Source: JBFEUI01 sp041547565 (GTDB lineage Bacteria; Pseudomonadota; Gammaproteobacteria; Thiohalomonadales; Thiohalomonadaceae). From it: a stretch of 13,962 nt of DNA. The notes beneath the pieces are model-generated. The model was given only the letters and a program-made list of their open reading frames with translations, did not search any database and was not told where the DNA came from. Of the stretch, positions 1 to 6,402 are shown one piece after another; within the stretch, counting starts at the first letter, position 1; every line of letters begins with the position of its first letter. The stretch covers positions 1 through 13,962 of the forward strand of contig JBFEUI010000074.1 in the NCBI GenBank assembly GCA_041547565.1, in the 5' to 3' direction. The position numbers were made by a program, and so were the translations under genes.

Positions 1-1098
1 GCCGAGATAACCGAGAAAACCAAGGCCGCCGACACAGGCTACCACACCGTAGAAGAACAGCAGGGTATCCCATTCTGCGCGTGCCACCGGCTGGAACACA
101 TCAAAGGCAACCGGGCTGCCCATCTGCTCGTCATGCTCGGCATTGTCTTCATAGCTGTATTCCTTGTGGGCGGTCTTCTTCAGGAAGAAACCGAACACCT
201 GCAGGTAACCCAGGCCGGTCAGCATGCCGATAACCGGCGGCATGTGCAGGAAGTTGTGGAACGATACCGCGGTGGCGATGGTGGCGAGGAACAGTACGAT
301 AATACGCTTGGCACCGCGCTGCATGGCGACCTTCTCGCCCGAGGCGGTCGGCTTCTCGTTGGGAATGGCAAAGTGCATGATCGCTGCCGGTACCACGTAG
401 TTGATTGCCGAGGGGAGGAACAGGGCGAAAAAGCCCCAGAAATCGACAATGCCCTTCTGCCACACCATCAGGGTGGTGATATCGCCGAACGGCGAGAACG
501 CACCACCGGCATTGGCGCCGACCACGATGTTGATGCAGGCCAGGGTGACGAAGCGCGTATTGTCACCGCCGACCGCCAGTACCACGGCACACATCAGCAG
601 GGCGGTGGTCAGGTTGTCTGCCACCGGCGAGATGAAAAAGGCCAGCGTGCCGGTGATCCAGAACAGGGAGCGGAAGCCGAAACCTGAACCGATCAGCCAT
701 GCGCGCAGCGCCTCGAATACCCGGCGCTCCTCCATGGCGTTGATGTAGGTCATCGCCACCAGCAGGAACAGCATCAACTCGGCATATTCCAGCAGGTTGT
801 GGCGCACGGCATGTTCGGGCAGACCGGGAATGCCGTGGCCCTGGTAGGTCCAGGCGATGGCGGCCCAGATGATACCGGCGGCGAGAATGACGGGCTTGGA
901 TTTACGCAGGTGGGTAAACTCCTCGGCCATCACCAGCAGGTAGGCGATGACAAACACGGCGATGGCGAACAGGCCTACCCCGCTTGCGGTCAGGTCCAGC
1001 GGTTTGTCGGCGACTGCCTCTGCGGCGAAGCTGCCGGCAGAGAACAGCAGGGCGAACGCGCCCAGAAGCAGATTGACGTAGCGTTGAGTTGTTTTCAC
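1..1098 (-). CDS. nhaD: NhaD-type Na+/H+ antiporter (C-terminus outside window)
   Basis: This is an inner-membrane antiporter that exports Na+ (or Li+) in exchange for H+. Translation from a GTG at 1098 stays open for 366 codons to the window edge, so the C-terminus is missing. The N-terminus is a basic, hydrophobic, signal-like stretch ending near SAGSFAAEA, followed by many membrane helices. The core matches the NhaD family closely: the stretches ISPVADNLTTALLMC, GGDNTRF and ANAGGAFSPFGDITTLMVWQ are near-diagnostic, with acidic and polar residues likely in the ion path. I chose the GTG because GAGGAC (1105-1110) lies 6 nt upstream; the overlapping ATG at 1098-1100 reads straight into TGA. 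The upstream permease gene stops inside this ribosome binding site, 10 bp before the start, which suggests translational coupling. The family assignment is confident. The physiological partner ion is inferred from the family. Confidence 0.93.
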   Translation of the reverse strand, partial: MKTTQRYVNLLLGAFALLFSAGSFAAEAVADKPLDLTASGVGLFAIAVFVIAYLLVMAEEFTHLRKSKPVILAAGIIWAAIAWTYQGHGIPGLPEHAVRHNLLEYAELMLFLLVAMTYINAMEERRVFEALRAWLIGSGFGFRSLFWITGTLAFFISPVADNLTTALLMCAVVLAVGGDNTRFVTLACINIVVGANAGGAFSPFGDITTLMVWQKGIVDFWGFFALFLPSAINYVVPAAIMHFAIPNEKPTASGEKVAMQRGAKRIIVLFLATIATAVSFHNFLHMPPVIGMLTGLGYLQVFGFFLKKTAHKEYSYEDNAEHDEQMGSPVAFDVFQPVARAEWDTLLFFYGVVACVGGLGFLGYLG

Positions 1099-1104
1099 AT
1101 TATT

Positions 1105-1110
1105 GTCCTC
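1105..1110 (-). promoter_or_regulatory. Ribosome binding site of nhaD overlapping the permease stop codon
   Basis: On the minus strand GAGGAC lies 6 nt before the GTG start of nhaD. The TGA of the upstream permease (1109-1111) shares bases with it. Ribosomes ending the permease therefore stop on the nhaD ribosome binding site, a typical arrangement for coupled translation and matched expression. Confidence 0.7.
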
Positions 1111-3094
1111 AGAACACCAGGTTCATCATCAGCATCATCACGACCAGGAACAGCACGGTCATGATGCCGCCGGCACGCATGAAATCGGGCACGCGGTAAC
1201 CGCCGGGTCCCATGATCAGGGCATTGACCTGATGGGTCGGGATGAGGAACGAATTGGAGGTGGCGATGGCCACGGTCAGGGCGAATACCGCCGGATCAGC
1301 GCCAACACCAATCGCGATGTTCACCGCCAGGGGCACCAGCAGTACCGTGGCACCGACGTTGGACATGACCAGGGTGAAGAAGGTGGCCAGTACCGCGACA
1401 GAGGCCTGGATCACCCAGCCGGGGGCATCGCCCACCACGCTCAGTACCTGCTCGGCAATCCACTTGGCGGTGCCGGTGGTTTCCACCGCAAGACCGAGCG
1501 GGATAAGCGAGGCGAGCAGGAATACGGTTTTCCAGCTCACCGCCTCGTAGGCCTCATCAATGGTCAGGACGCGGGACAGCACCATGCCCATGGCACCGGT
1601 CAGCAGAGCGATAGACAGACGCAGATCGGTGAACAGCACCAGACACAGGGCAATGCCGAAGAACAGGCCGGCCCAGCCGAGCTTGTGTGGGCGCTCTTCT
1701 TCATGGGGGTACTCGGTGGTCACCACCACGAAGTTGCGATCGCTCTCCAGGCGCGCCAGATCGGCCCAGGTGGTATGCACCACCAGGGTGTCACCGGCCT
1801 GCAATGCGGTATCACGTACGCCGCCACCCTCACGGGTAATCGTTTCACCGCCACGGTTGATCGCCATCAGCGACAGGCCGTAGGTCTTGCGCATCCACAG
1901 ATCGCGTGCGGTCTTGCCGATAAGGCTGGAGCCTGGCGGGATAACCACTTCGGCAATACCTGACTTGCTGGGTACCAGGGCATCGGAAAAGACATCCAGT
2001 TCCGGTTTCACTTCGACCCCGGCTTTATCAATAAAGTTGGTGAAGTTCTGCGTATCCGCAAGCACACCGAGCACGGTTCCTGCCTCAATGCCGGTGGCCC
2101 GATCCACGCTGTTGGCGCCAAAGCGCAGACCGTCGCCCTTCTCTACCGCAACAATGCGTACCTTGCAGGTACTCTCAATCTCGTCCAGGTTCATACCGAT
2201 AAGTTTGCTGTCACGGGGAACCCGAACCTCGAAGACGTCGTACTCGACGCCGTAGAGTTCATCAAAATAGTCAACGGTCCGTTGACCGGAGGTGGCATCT
2301 TCGTTTTTGCTCACCGGCAGTACGAAGCGTCCGGCGATAACGAAATAGATAATGCCGGTAGCGACCAGCACCAGACCGACCGGGGTGACGGAAAACAGTC
2401 CCCAGGTGTCCATCTGCTGGGCCTCTGGCAGGGCCTTGTTGGAGGTGAGGATCAGATCGTTAAGCAGAATCAACGGGCTGGAGCCGACCATGGTGACGGT
2501 ACCACCGAGAATGGCGGTAAAGCCCATCGGCATCAGCAGCCGTGACATCGGCAGCCCGGAGCGCGCCGAGATACGGCTGACCACCGGCAGGAACAGGGCT
2601 GCGGCGCCCACGTTCTGCATGAACGAGGAGATGATGCCCACGGTACCGGAGATGATCGGGATGATGCGCCCCTCGGTGGTGCCGCCGATCTTGAGGATGA
2701 AGGCGGCGACCTTGGTCATGATGCCGGTCTTGTCGAGGCCGGCACCGATAATCATTACCGCGATAATTGAGATCACCGCATTGGAGGAGAAGCCGTCAAA
2801 CAGGTGTTTGGTGTCGACCAGTCCCTGCTCAAGTCCCATTACCGGCGCCAGCAGCGAGGTCAGGCCGAGCAATACCATGACCGTGGCGGCGGCCACGTCT
2901 ACACCGACGACCTCGAAGGCGAACAGATAGATAGTGAGCAGCAGGATGGCGCTGACCCAGGCGATCTCAATGGTCGGCACCACCGAGGCCAGGTAAACGG
3001 CGACGAGGGCAAATACGCCCGCGGCGATCCACTGCTTGAGCGACAGGCCGGCAATACGGCCCCTGGTCTGCTCTTCGTCAGCAAGTGCGGTCAT
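1109..3094 (-). CDS. SLC13/DASS-family permease with two RCK_C domains
   Basis: This is a predicted Na+-coupled anion transporter in the inner membrane, 661 aa long. An N-terminal membrane half (about 20-260) and a C-terminal membrane half (about 470-661) flank a soluble insert. The insert (about 283-460) looks like two tandem RCK_C (TrkA_C) domains, each with the SxLIGxxL/R pattern (SKLIGMNLDEI, SSLIGKTARDL); this layout is common in bacterial SLC13 permeases. The inverted-repeat hairpin signatures are SSFMQNVGAAALFLP (156-170) and MSNVGATVLLVP (577-588). The first has Q-N where many DASS proteins have a Ser-Asn-Thr type motif, so the substrate (sulfate, dicarboxylate or other) cannot be read from sequence. 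GAAGGAG (3103-3109) sits 8 nt before the ATG. The gene is first in an operon with nhaD and divergent from a LysR regulator, which probably controls it. The family is well supported; the substrate is unknown. Confidence 0.9.
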   Translation of the reverse strand: MTALADEEQTRGRIAGLSLKQWIAAGVFALVAVYLASVVPTIEIAWVSAILLLTIYLFAFEVVGVDVAAATVMVLLGLTSLLAPVMGLEQGLVDTKHLFDGFSSNAVISIIAVMIIGAGLDKTGIMTKVAAFILKIGGTTEGRIIPIISGTVGIISSFMQNVGAAALFLPVVSRISARSGLPMSRLLMPMGFTAILGGTVTMVGSSPLILLNDLILTSNKALPEAQQMDTWGLFSVTPVGLVLVATGIIYFVIAGRFVLPVSKNEDATSGQRTVDYFDELYGVEYDVFEVRVPRDSKLIGMNLDEIESTCKVRIVAVEKGDGLRFGANSVDRATGIEAGTVLGVLADTQNFTNFIDKAGVEVKPELDVFSDALVPSKSGIAEVVIPPGSSLIGKTARDLWMRKTYGLSLMAINRGGETITREGGGVRDTALQAGDTLVVHTTWADLARLESDRNFVVVTTEYPHEEERPHKLGWAGLFFGIALCLVLFTDLRLSIALLTGAMGMVLSRVLTIDEAYEAVSWKTVFLLASLIPLGLAVETTGTAKWIAEQVLSVVGDAPGWVIQASVAVLATFFTLVMSNVGATVLLVPLAVNIAIGVGADPAVFALTVAIATSNSFLIPTHQVNALIMGPGGYRVPDFMRAGGIMTVLFLVVMMLMMNLVF

Positions 3095-3129
3095 AAATCA
3101 ATCTCCTTCAAAAAGTCCCAAAATCTTTA

Positions 3130-3151
3130 CCCCTGCCCGGTGTGGCGGGGG
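3130..3151 (-). other. GC-rich hairpin in the permease leader
   Basis: CCCC-T-GCC at 3130-3137 faces GGC-G-GGGG at 3144-3151 across a 6-nt loop. In minus-strand RNA the stem is interrupted by one A-C mismatch. It lies about 20 nt upstream of the permease ribosome binding site. It could modulate translation or simply be chance GC-rich sequence. No U-tract follows in the position expected of a terminator. Confidence 0.3.
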
Positions 3152-3324
3152 ATGAAAACGGCTTGCTCAACACCGGCGGACTGCCGACTGTTGTCCGGCC
3201 CCGCACAATACAGAGACAAAACAGACACCACTGCTACCGTATGTAAACGGCGCAGAAGGTGTGTACACAGCGTCTCAGTGGAGCTAAATGCGCATGCAAC
3301 CGGGCTATGTCTGCCCCTGATGCA

Positions 3325-3343
3325 ATATTCCTGTTCGGAAAAA
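3325..3343. promoter_or_regulatory. LysR-type T-N11-A box, site 1
   Basis: The bases read ATATTCC-N5-GGAAAAA, a dyad with TTCC-N5-GGAA at its core, which satisfies the T-N11-A rule of LysR-family sites. It has the same left arm and spacer length as the box at 3453-3471. It abuts the plus-strand TATAAT on the upstream side, where bound protein would sit between the -35 and -10 of the lysR promoter. That position fits negative autoregulation, or activation of the divergent operon. Confidence 0.5.
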
Positions 3344-3349
3344 TATAAT
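3344..3349 (+). promoter_or_regulatory. Candidate -10 element for lysR
   Basis: This is a perfect TATAAT. At 17 bp spacing the -35 hexamer would be TGCAAT, which is poor, so the promoter would be weak or activator-dependent. The transcript would start near 3355-3357, inside the 24-bp inverted repeat, giving a leader of about 107 nt. Confidence 0.4.
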
Positions 3350-3351
3350 CC

Positions 3352-3375
3352 GATAGGTACTACCCAATACCTATC
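3352..3375. promoter_or_regulatory. Perfect inverted repeat GATAGGTA-N8-TACCTATC
   Basis: Two perfect 8-bp arms are separated by 8 bp in the divergent intergenic region, just downstream of the plus-strand TATAAT. An even-length centre does not fit a symmetrical T-N11-A box, so this may bind a different regulator from the two ATATTCC boxes, or be a second type of site for the same LysR protein. An intergenic dyad this long and exact is unlikely to be chance. Confidence 0.55.
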
Positions 3376-3452
3376 TTTGTAGTATGCATGTCCAAAAGAC
3401 ACGCGATAATGAAGGCTTTAAACTGTCTATTCAAATGAATTGATAATTGTTA

Positions 3453-3471
3453 ATATTCCTTGATGGAATAT
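3453..3471. promoter_or_regulatory. LysR-type T-N11-A box, site 2, over the lysR start codon
   Basis: ATATTCC-TTGAT-GGAATAT is a perfect 7-bp inverted repeat. It contains the T-N11-A pattern and spans the TTG (3460) and ATG (3463) candidate start codons of lysR. Its centre is 128 bp from that of site 1. As DNA it could be an autoregulatory operator. As RNA it could fold over the start codon and limit translation, which fits the lack of a clear ribosome binding site there. Confidence 0.5.
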
Positions 3472-4362
3472 AGAAGCCTGCCTGACCTGAAGGGCCTGGC
3501 CTCCCTCAGGGCCGTTGTCGAACTCGGCGGTGTCGAGGAGGCGGGGCGTGCCCTGCACGTCGGGCAGCCTGCCATCACCAAGCGCCTGCGTGCACTGGAG
3601 ACCAATTACGGTGTGCCTCTGATGCAACGCAAGGGGCGGCGCCTCGAACTGACCCAAGCCGGTGAACGGGTCTATGCCTATGCCCGGCTGGTGCTCGATC
3701 ATCAGAGCACGTTGCTCGATGATCTGGAGTCGCTTCGTATCGGGCAAAACCGGCTGCGTCTTGAAGTGACCTTCTCCATCGGTGAGCACCTGCTTCCGGA
3801 TATCCTGCTGCGGTTTGATGATGCCTACCCCGAGTACCGTATCGAGAGCCGCGTGGGATATACGCGCCGCATCCAGACGCACCTGGCCACCGGGCTGGTT
3901 GATTTGGCGCTGCTGGAACAGGCCCCGGACCATCCCGACATCCTGGTGCAGAAGTGGCTTGAGGATGAACTGGTGCTGGTGTGCGGTCCCTCCCACCCCC
4001 TGTGGGGCAAGGATCTGCTGCCGGTTACCGAACTGACGAAACTGCACTACGTGTTGCGCGAGCCGAACTCCTCCATGCGCATTATCCTGGACAAGGCCCT
4101 GAGCGATATCGGTATTGCCCAGGTCCCCGTGGCCATGGAGGTCGGTTCGACCGACACCATTGTGGAGATGCTCGATCGCGGCAGCCATGTCAGCTTCCTG
4201 CCGCGTTTCGCCGTGGCCGAGGCGCTGGTCGAGGGCAATCTTTATCATATTAAGATCCAGGGGCTGCGCATCAAGCGTACCCTGTGGATTGCACGTACGC
4301 GCTCGAATCTCAATAACGCCGTGGCCGAGGCGTTTATCCAGTCGTTGCGCAGGGGGGCCTAG
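3463..4362 (+). CDS. LysR-family transcriptional regulator
   Basis: This is a DNA-binding regulator of 299 aa, normal for the family. The N-terminal winged helix-turn-helix (about 8-66) includes the typical AGRALHVGQPAITKRLRALE and GVPLMQRKGRRLELTQAGE stretches. The rest (about 90-299) is a periplasmic-binding-protein-like effector domain. I chose the ATG at 3463; a TTG directly upstream (3460) would add one residue, and neither has a recognisable Shine-Dalgarno. The gene is divergent from the SLC13 permease-nhaD operon, the classic position for a LysR regulator of its neighbour. A T-N11-A dyad covers the start codon and a second lies 128 bp upstream, both consistent with autoregulation. The effector is unknown; a transported anion is the natural guess. 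Confidence 0.92.
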   Translation: MEYRSLPDLKGLASLRAVVELGGVEEAGRALHVGQPAITKRLRALETNYGVPLMQRKGRRLELTQAGERVYAYARLVLDHQSTLLDDLESLRIGQNRLRLEVTFSIGEHLLPDILLRFDDAYPEYRIESRVGYTRRIQTHLATGLVDLALLEQAPDHPDILVQKWLEDELVLVCGPSHPLWGKDLLPVTELTKLHYVLREPNSSMRIILDKALSDIGIAQVPVAMEVGSTDTIVEMLDRGSHVSFLPRFAVAEALVEGNLYHIKIQGLRIKRTLWIARTRSNLNNAVAEAFIQSLRRGA

Positions 4363-4421
4363 GGTCAACACGCTATACTTGGCTACGCCGGCCGAACATG
4401 CCGAACATAATGAATTAACCG

Positions 4422-5471
4422 ATGCTGCTTCTTGTCACCTATGCCCTGATCGCCCTTGGCTTCTCCTTCCTCTGCTCGATCGCCGAGGCGGTGATTCTGA
4501 GTGTGACGACCCCCTATATCACTCTGCTGCAGCAGGAGGGCAGACGTTCCGGTGCACTGCTGGCAAGGCTCAAGGCGGATATCGACAGCCCCCTGGCCGC
4601 GATCCTCACGCTCAATACCATTGCCCACACCATCGGTGCCGCCGGGGCCGGTGCCCAGGCGGCCGCTGTGTTCGGTAGTGCGTACCTGGGTGCCGCATCG
4701 GCCATCCTCACCCTGCTTATTCTCGTCTTCTCCGAGATCATCCCGAAAACCCTGGGTGCCCACTACTGGCGGCAACTGGCGCCGCTGGTCGCCTATGCGC
4801 TGCGGGGCCTGATCGTGCTGCTGTTTCCCTTTGTGAAGCTGTCGCGGTTGTTGACCCGCGGCATTGCCCCGGGGCCGGGGCTGATCGGCTTCAATCGCCA
4901 GGAGTTTGCCGCGATGGCCGACCTGAGTGCGCGTGAGGGGCAGCTTGGCGAACAGGAGACGACCATCCTGAAGAACCTGTTGCGCTTTCGGGAAACACGC
5001 GTGACCGATGTTATGACCCCGCGCACCGTGGTTTTTTCCCTGTCGCAAAAGCTGACTGTCGAGGAGTTCTTCTGGAAATACGGCGGCGAGCGCTTTTCGC
5101 GCATTCCGGTCTATGCTGAGGATGCGCATAATCCCGACGGTTTTGTGCTGCGCAGCGACCTGCTGCTGGCACAGGCACGCAACAACACCGGCACCCCGCT
5201 GGAAAACTACCGCCGGGAGATTTCGGTACTGCCTAAATCCGCTACCCTGACCCAGGCCTTTGATGCGTTTTTGCGCCAGCGCGCGCATATCATGCTTATC
5301 GTGGATGAATACGGCGAGATGGCGGGTATCCTGACGCTGGAGGATATTCTGGAGACGTTGATCGGTATGGAGATCATCGATGAGGGGGATGCGATTGCGG
5401 ATATGCAGGCGCAGGCCCGTCGCCTGTGGCGCAAACGCGCCAGGACAATGGGACTGGATGTTGATGAATAG
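4422..5471 (+). CDS. CNNM/DUF21 membrane protein with CBS pair
   Basis: This is a predicted cation transporter or exporter of the CNNM/CorB group, members of which are linked to Mg2+ (and Na+-dependent) transport. The 349-aa protein starts with a DUF21 membrane domain of about four hydrophobic segments (roughly 1-25, 58-80, 85-105, 120-140) containing the family signature SEIIPKTLGAHYW near 104-116. An acidic connector follows, then a CBS pair (about 195-320) with VTDVMTPRTVV and IVDEYGEMAGILTLEDILE. It ends soon after the CBS pair and lacks the C-terminal CorC_HlyC domain of longer relatives. It lies 59 bp after lysR, with a possible TATACT (4374-4379) but no good -35. No strong ribosome binding site is visible before the ATG. 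Its partner ion is not readable from sequence. Confidence 0.88.
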   Translation: MLLLVTYALIALGFSFLCSIAEAVILSVTTPYITLLQQEGRRSGALLARLKADIDSPLAAILTLNTIAHTIGAAGAGAQAAAVFGSAYLGAASAILTLLILVFSEIIPKTLGAHYWRQLAPLVAYALRGLIVLLFPFVKLSRLLTRGIAPGPGLIGFNRQEFAAMADLSAREGQLGEQETTILKNLLRFRETRVTDVMTPRTVVFSLSQKLTVEEFFWKYGGERFSRIPVYAEDAHNPDGFVLRSDLLLAQARNNTGTPLENYRREISVLPKSATLTQAFDAFLRQRAHIMLIVDEYGEMAGILTLEDILETLIGMEIIDEGDAIADMQAQARRLWRKRARTMGLDVDE

Positions 5472-5487
5472 TGAAAGGGGCGGCTGC

Positions 5488-6057
5488 CTATCGCCAGAAA
5501 GAGGAGATGGCGGCCACGCCCTGCGCACCGGCCTGCCTGGCCGCGTCCAGATCTTCGGCCCGCATGCCGCCGAGGGCATAGACCGGCTGCGTGATCCCGG
5601 CGGTCATTGTCCTGAACCCGTCCCAGCCGATACCGGGTACGCCGGGGTGGCTTGAGGTTGCCTTGACCGGCGACAGCAACAGGATGTCGGCACCCAGTTT
5701 GAGGGCCTGCTGCATATCGTCGCGGGTATGGCAGGAGACTGACAGCAACTTGTCGGCGGGGACCGGGCGGCGGTCGTAGCGATCCAGTACCTGGCTGTTC
5801 AGGTGCAGGCCGTCGGCATGGCTTTGATTGAATGTATCGACCGATGTGGCGAGCAGCAGGGTGGCATTGAACCGTGTACAGACCGTCTCCGCGATCCGTG
5901 CCAGTTCGAGGTATTCGTCCGCATCATCGATCTGCTTGCAGCGCAGCTGGACGATCCGCTCTCCCTGTTCCAGGGCGCTTTCAAGTTTCGCACGGAAGTC
6001 AGTCTTATCGCTGAATTTCCCTGTAATCATATAGTAGGGCGGAAATGACACGGCCAT
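5488..6057 (-). CDS. Stand-alone ThiE/TenI-like protein (thiamine phosphate synthase superfamily)
   Basis: This 189-aa TIM-barrel protein resembles the C-terminal domain of gammaproteobacterial MutT-ThiE fusions, but no Nudix domain is attached or adjacent. Visible motifs are IVQLRCK (35-41), SHADGLHLNS (79-88), VSCHTRDD (107-114), SPVKATSSHPGVPGIGW (119-135) and the phosphate-binding PVYALGGM (148-155). The NDR-type acidic motif of true ThiE is replaced by ATSVD, and the GP.F.T..K loop by SPVKATSSHPG, so canonical thiamine phosphate synthesis is doubtful. I start at the ATG at 6057 because AAGGA lies 7 nt upstream; an upstream in-frame start at 6096 would add 13 residues without a ribosome binding site. 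It follows the FhlB gene by 57 bp and converges on the CNNM gene with a 16-bp gap. Confidence 0.82.
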   Translation of the reverse strand: MAVSFPPYYMITGKFSDKTDFRAKLESALEQGERIVQLRCKQIDDADEYLELARIAETVCTRFNATLLLATSVDTFNQSHADGLHLNSQVLDRYDRRPVPADKLLSVSCHTRDDMQQALKLGADILLLSPVKATSSHPGVPGIGWDGFRTMTAGITQPVYALGGMRAEDLDAARQAGAQGVAAISSFWR

Positions 6058-6114
6058 GGATCGATCCTTGTGCGCTAGGTTGCTGTGGTAACGCAATGAT
6101 AGCGCATCGCAGGC

Positions 6115-6402
6115 TCAGGAGTTGCCGTCCCAGTCCTTGGGAAACTTGCCCGTGACCAGGTAGGCAAAGGCGATCACCTCGGCCACGACCTGGTACAGCT
6201 CTTCGGGAATCGCCTCACCCAGATCCAGCTCGGCGAGCAGGGCAACCAGTTCGGCATCCTCTCGCAGTGGAATGCCGTTCTCCTCGGCAATGGCGATGAT
6301 CGTCTCGGCGATATCACCGCTACCTCCGGCGGTGACCTTCGGTACGGTCTCCCCGTCGTAGTACAGTGCCACGGCACGCTTGTCGTTTTGCTCTTTTGTC
6401 AT
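6115..6402 (-). CDS. FhlB: soluble homologue of the FlhB C-terminal (export-switch) domain
   Basis: This 95-aa cytoplasmic protein corresponds to the part of flagellar export-switch protein FlhB after its NPTH autocleavage site. KRAVALYYDGE at the start matches the YAVALKYD strand that follows NPTH in FlhB. AETIIAIAEENGIPLRED and the LGEAIPEELYQVVAEVIAFAY stretch match the FlhB_C core. NPTH itself is absent (NDKR at that point), so the protein is born in the form of a cleaved fragment and cannot autocleave. It overlaps the upstream fliK-type gene by 4 bp (ATGA), implying translational coupling and joint function. Such FhlB proteins are known in other bacteria and can partly replace the FlhB C-terminus. 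The export substrate switch role here is inferred. Confidence 0.87.
   Translation of the reverse strand: MTKEQNDKRAVALYYDGETVPKVTAGGSGDIAETIIAIAEENGIPLREDAELVALLAELDLGEAIPEELYQVVAEVIAFAYLVTGKFPKDWDGNS

Larger units (their letters stand above)
3095..3462. promoter_or_regulatory. Divergent regulatory region between permease-nhaD operon and lysR
   Basis: This 368-bp gap has no convincing gene. It holds the permease ribosome binding site, a possible leader hairpin (3130-3151), a 10-bp palindrome TGTGTACACA (3260-3269), two related T-N11-A dyads, an 8+8-bp inverted repeat and a consensus TATAAT on the plus strand. I found no convincing -35/-10 pair on the minus strand for the permease operon. The right part is visibly AT-rich compared with the surrounding genes. 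The dyads are listed separately. Confidence 0.7.

Noticed and set aside
1103..1963. 286-codon open frame on the plus strand
   Set aside because: It lies wholly opposite the permease gene, is rich in His, Gln and Gly as expected from antisense of GC-rich membrane-protein codons, and shows no domain.
3260..3269. TGTGTACACA palindrome in the divergent region
   Set aside because: It is perfect but only 10 bp, unrepeated and not positioned against a visible promoter, so it is noted without a function.
3427..4371. 314-codon open frame on the minus strand
   Set aside because: It is the antisense of the LysR gene, which has a full helix-turn-helix and effector domain on the plus strand.
4374..4379. 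TATACT as promoter of the CNNM gene
   Set aside because: No -35-like hexamer lies at a normal spacing; cotranscription with lysR is equally possible.
5479..5495. Possible terminator between the convergent CNNM and ThiE-like genes
   Set aside because: GGCG and CGCC can pair, but the arms are 4 bp, they overlap the ThiE-like stop region and no T-run follows.
4383..5579. 398-codon open frame on the minus strand
   Set aside because: It is antisense to the CNNM gene, runs across the convergent junction, and has no recognisable motif, while the plus strand encodes clear CNNM/CBS signatures.
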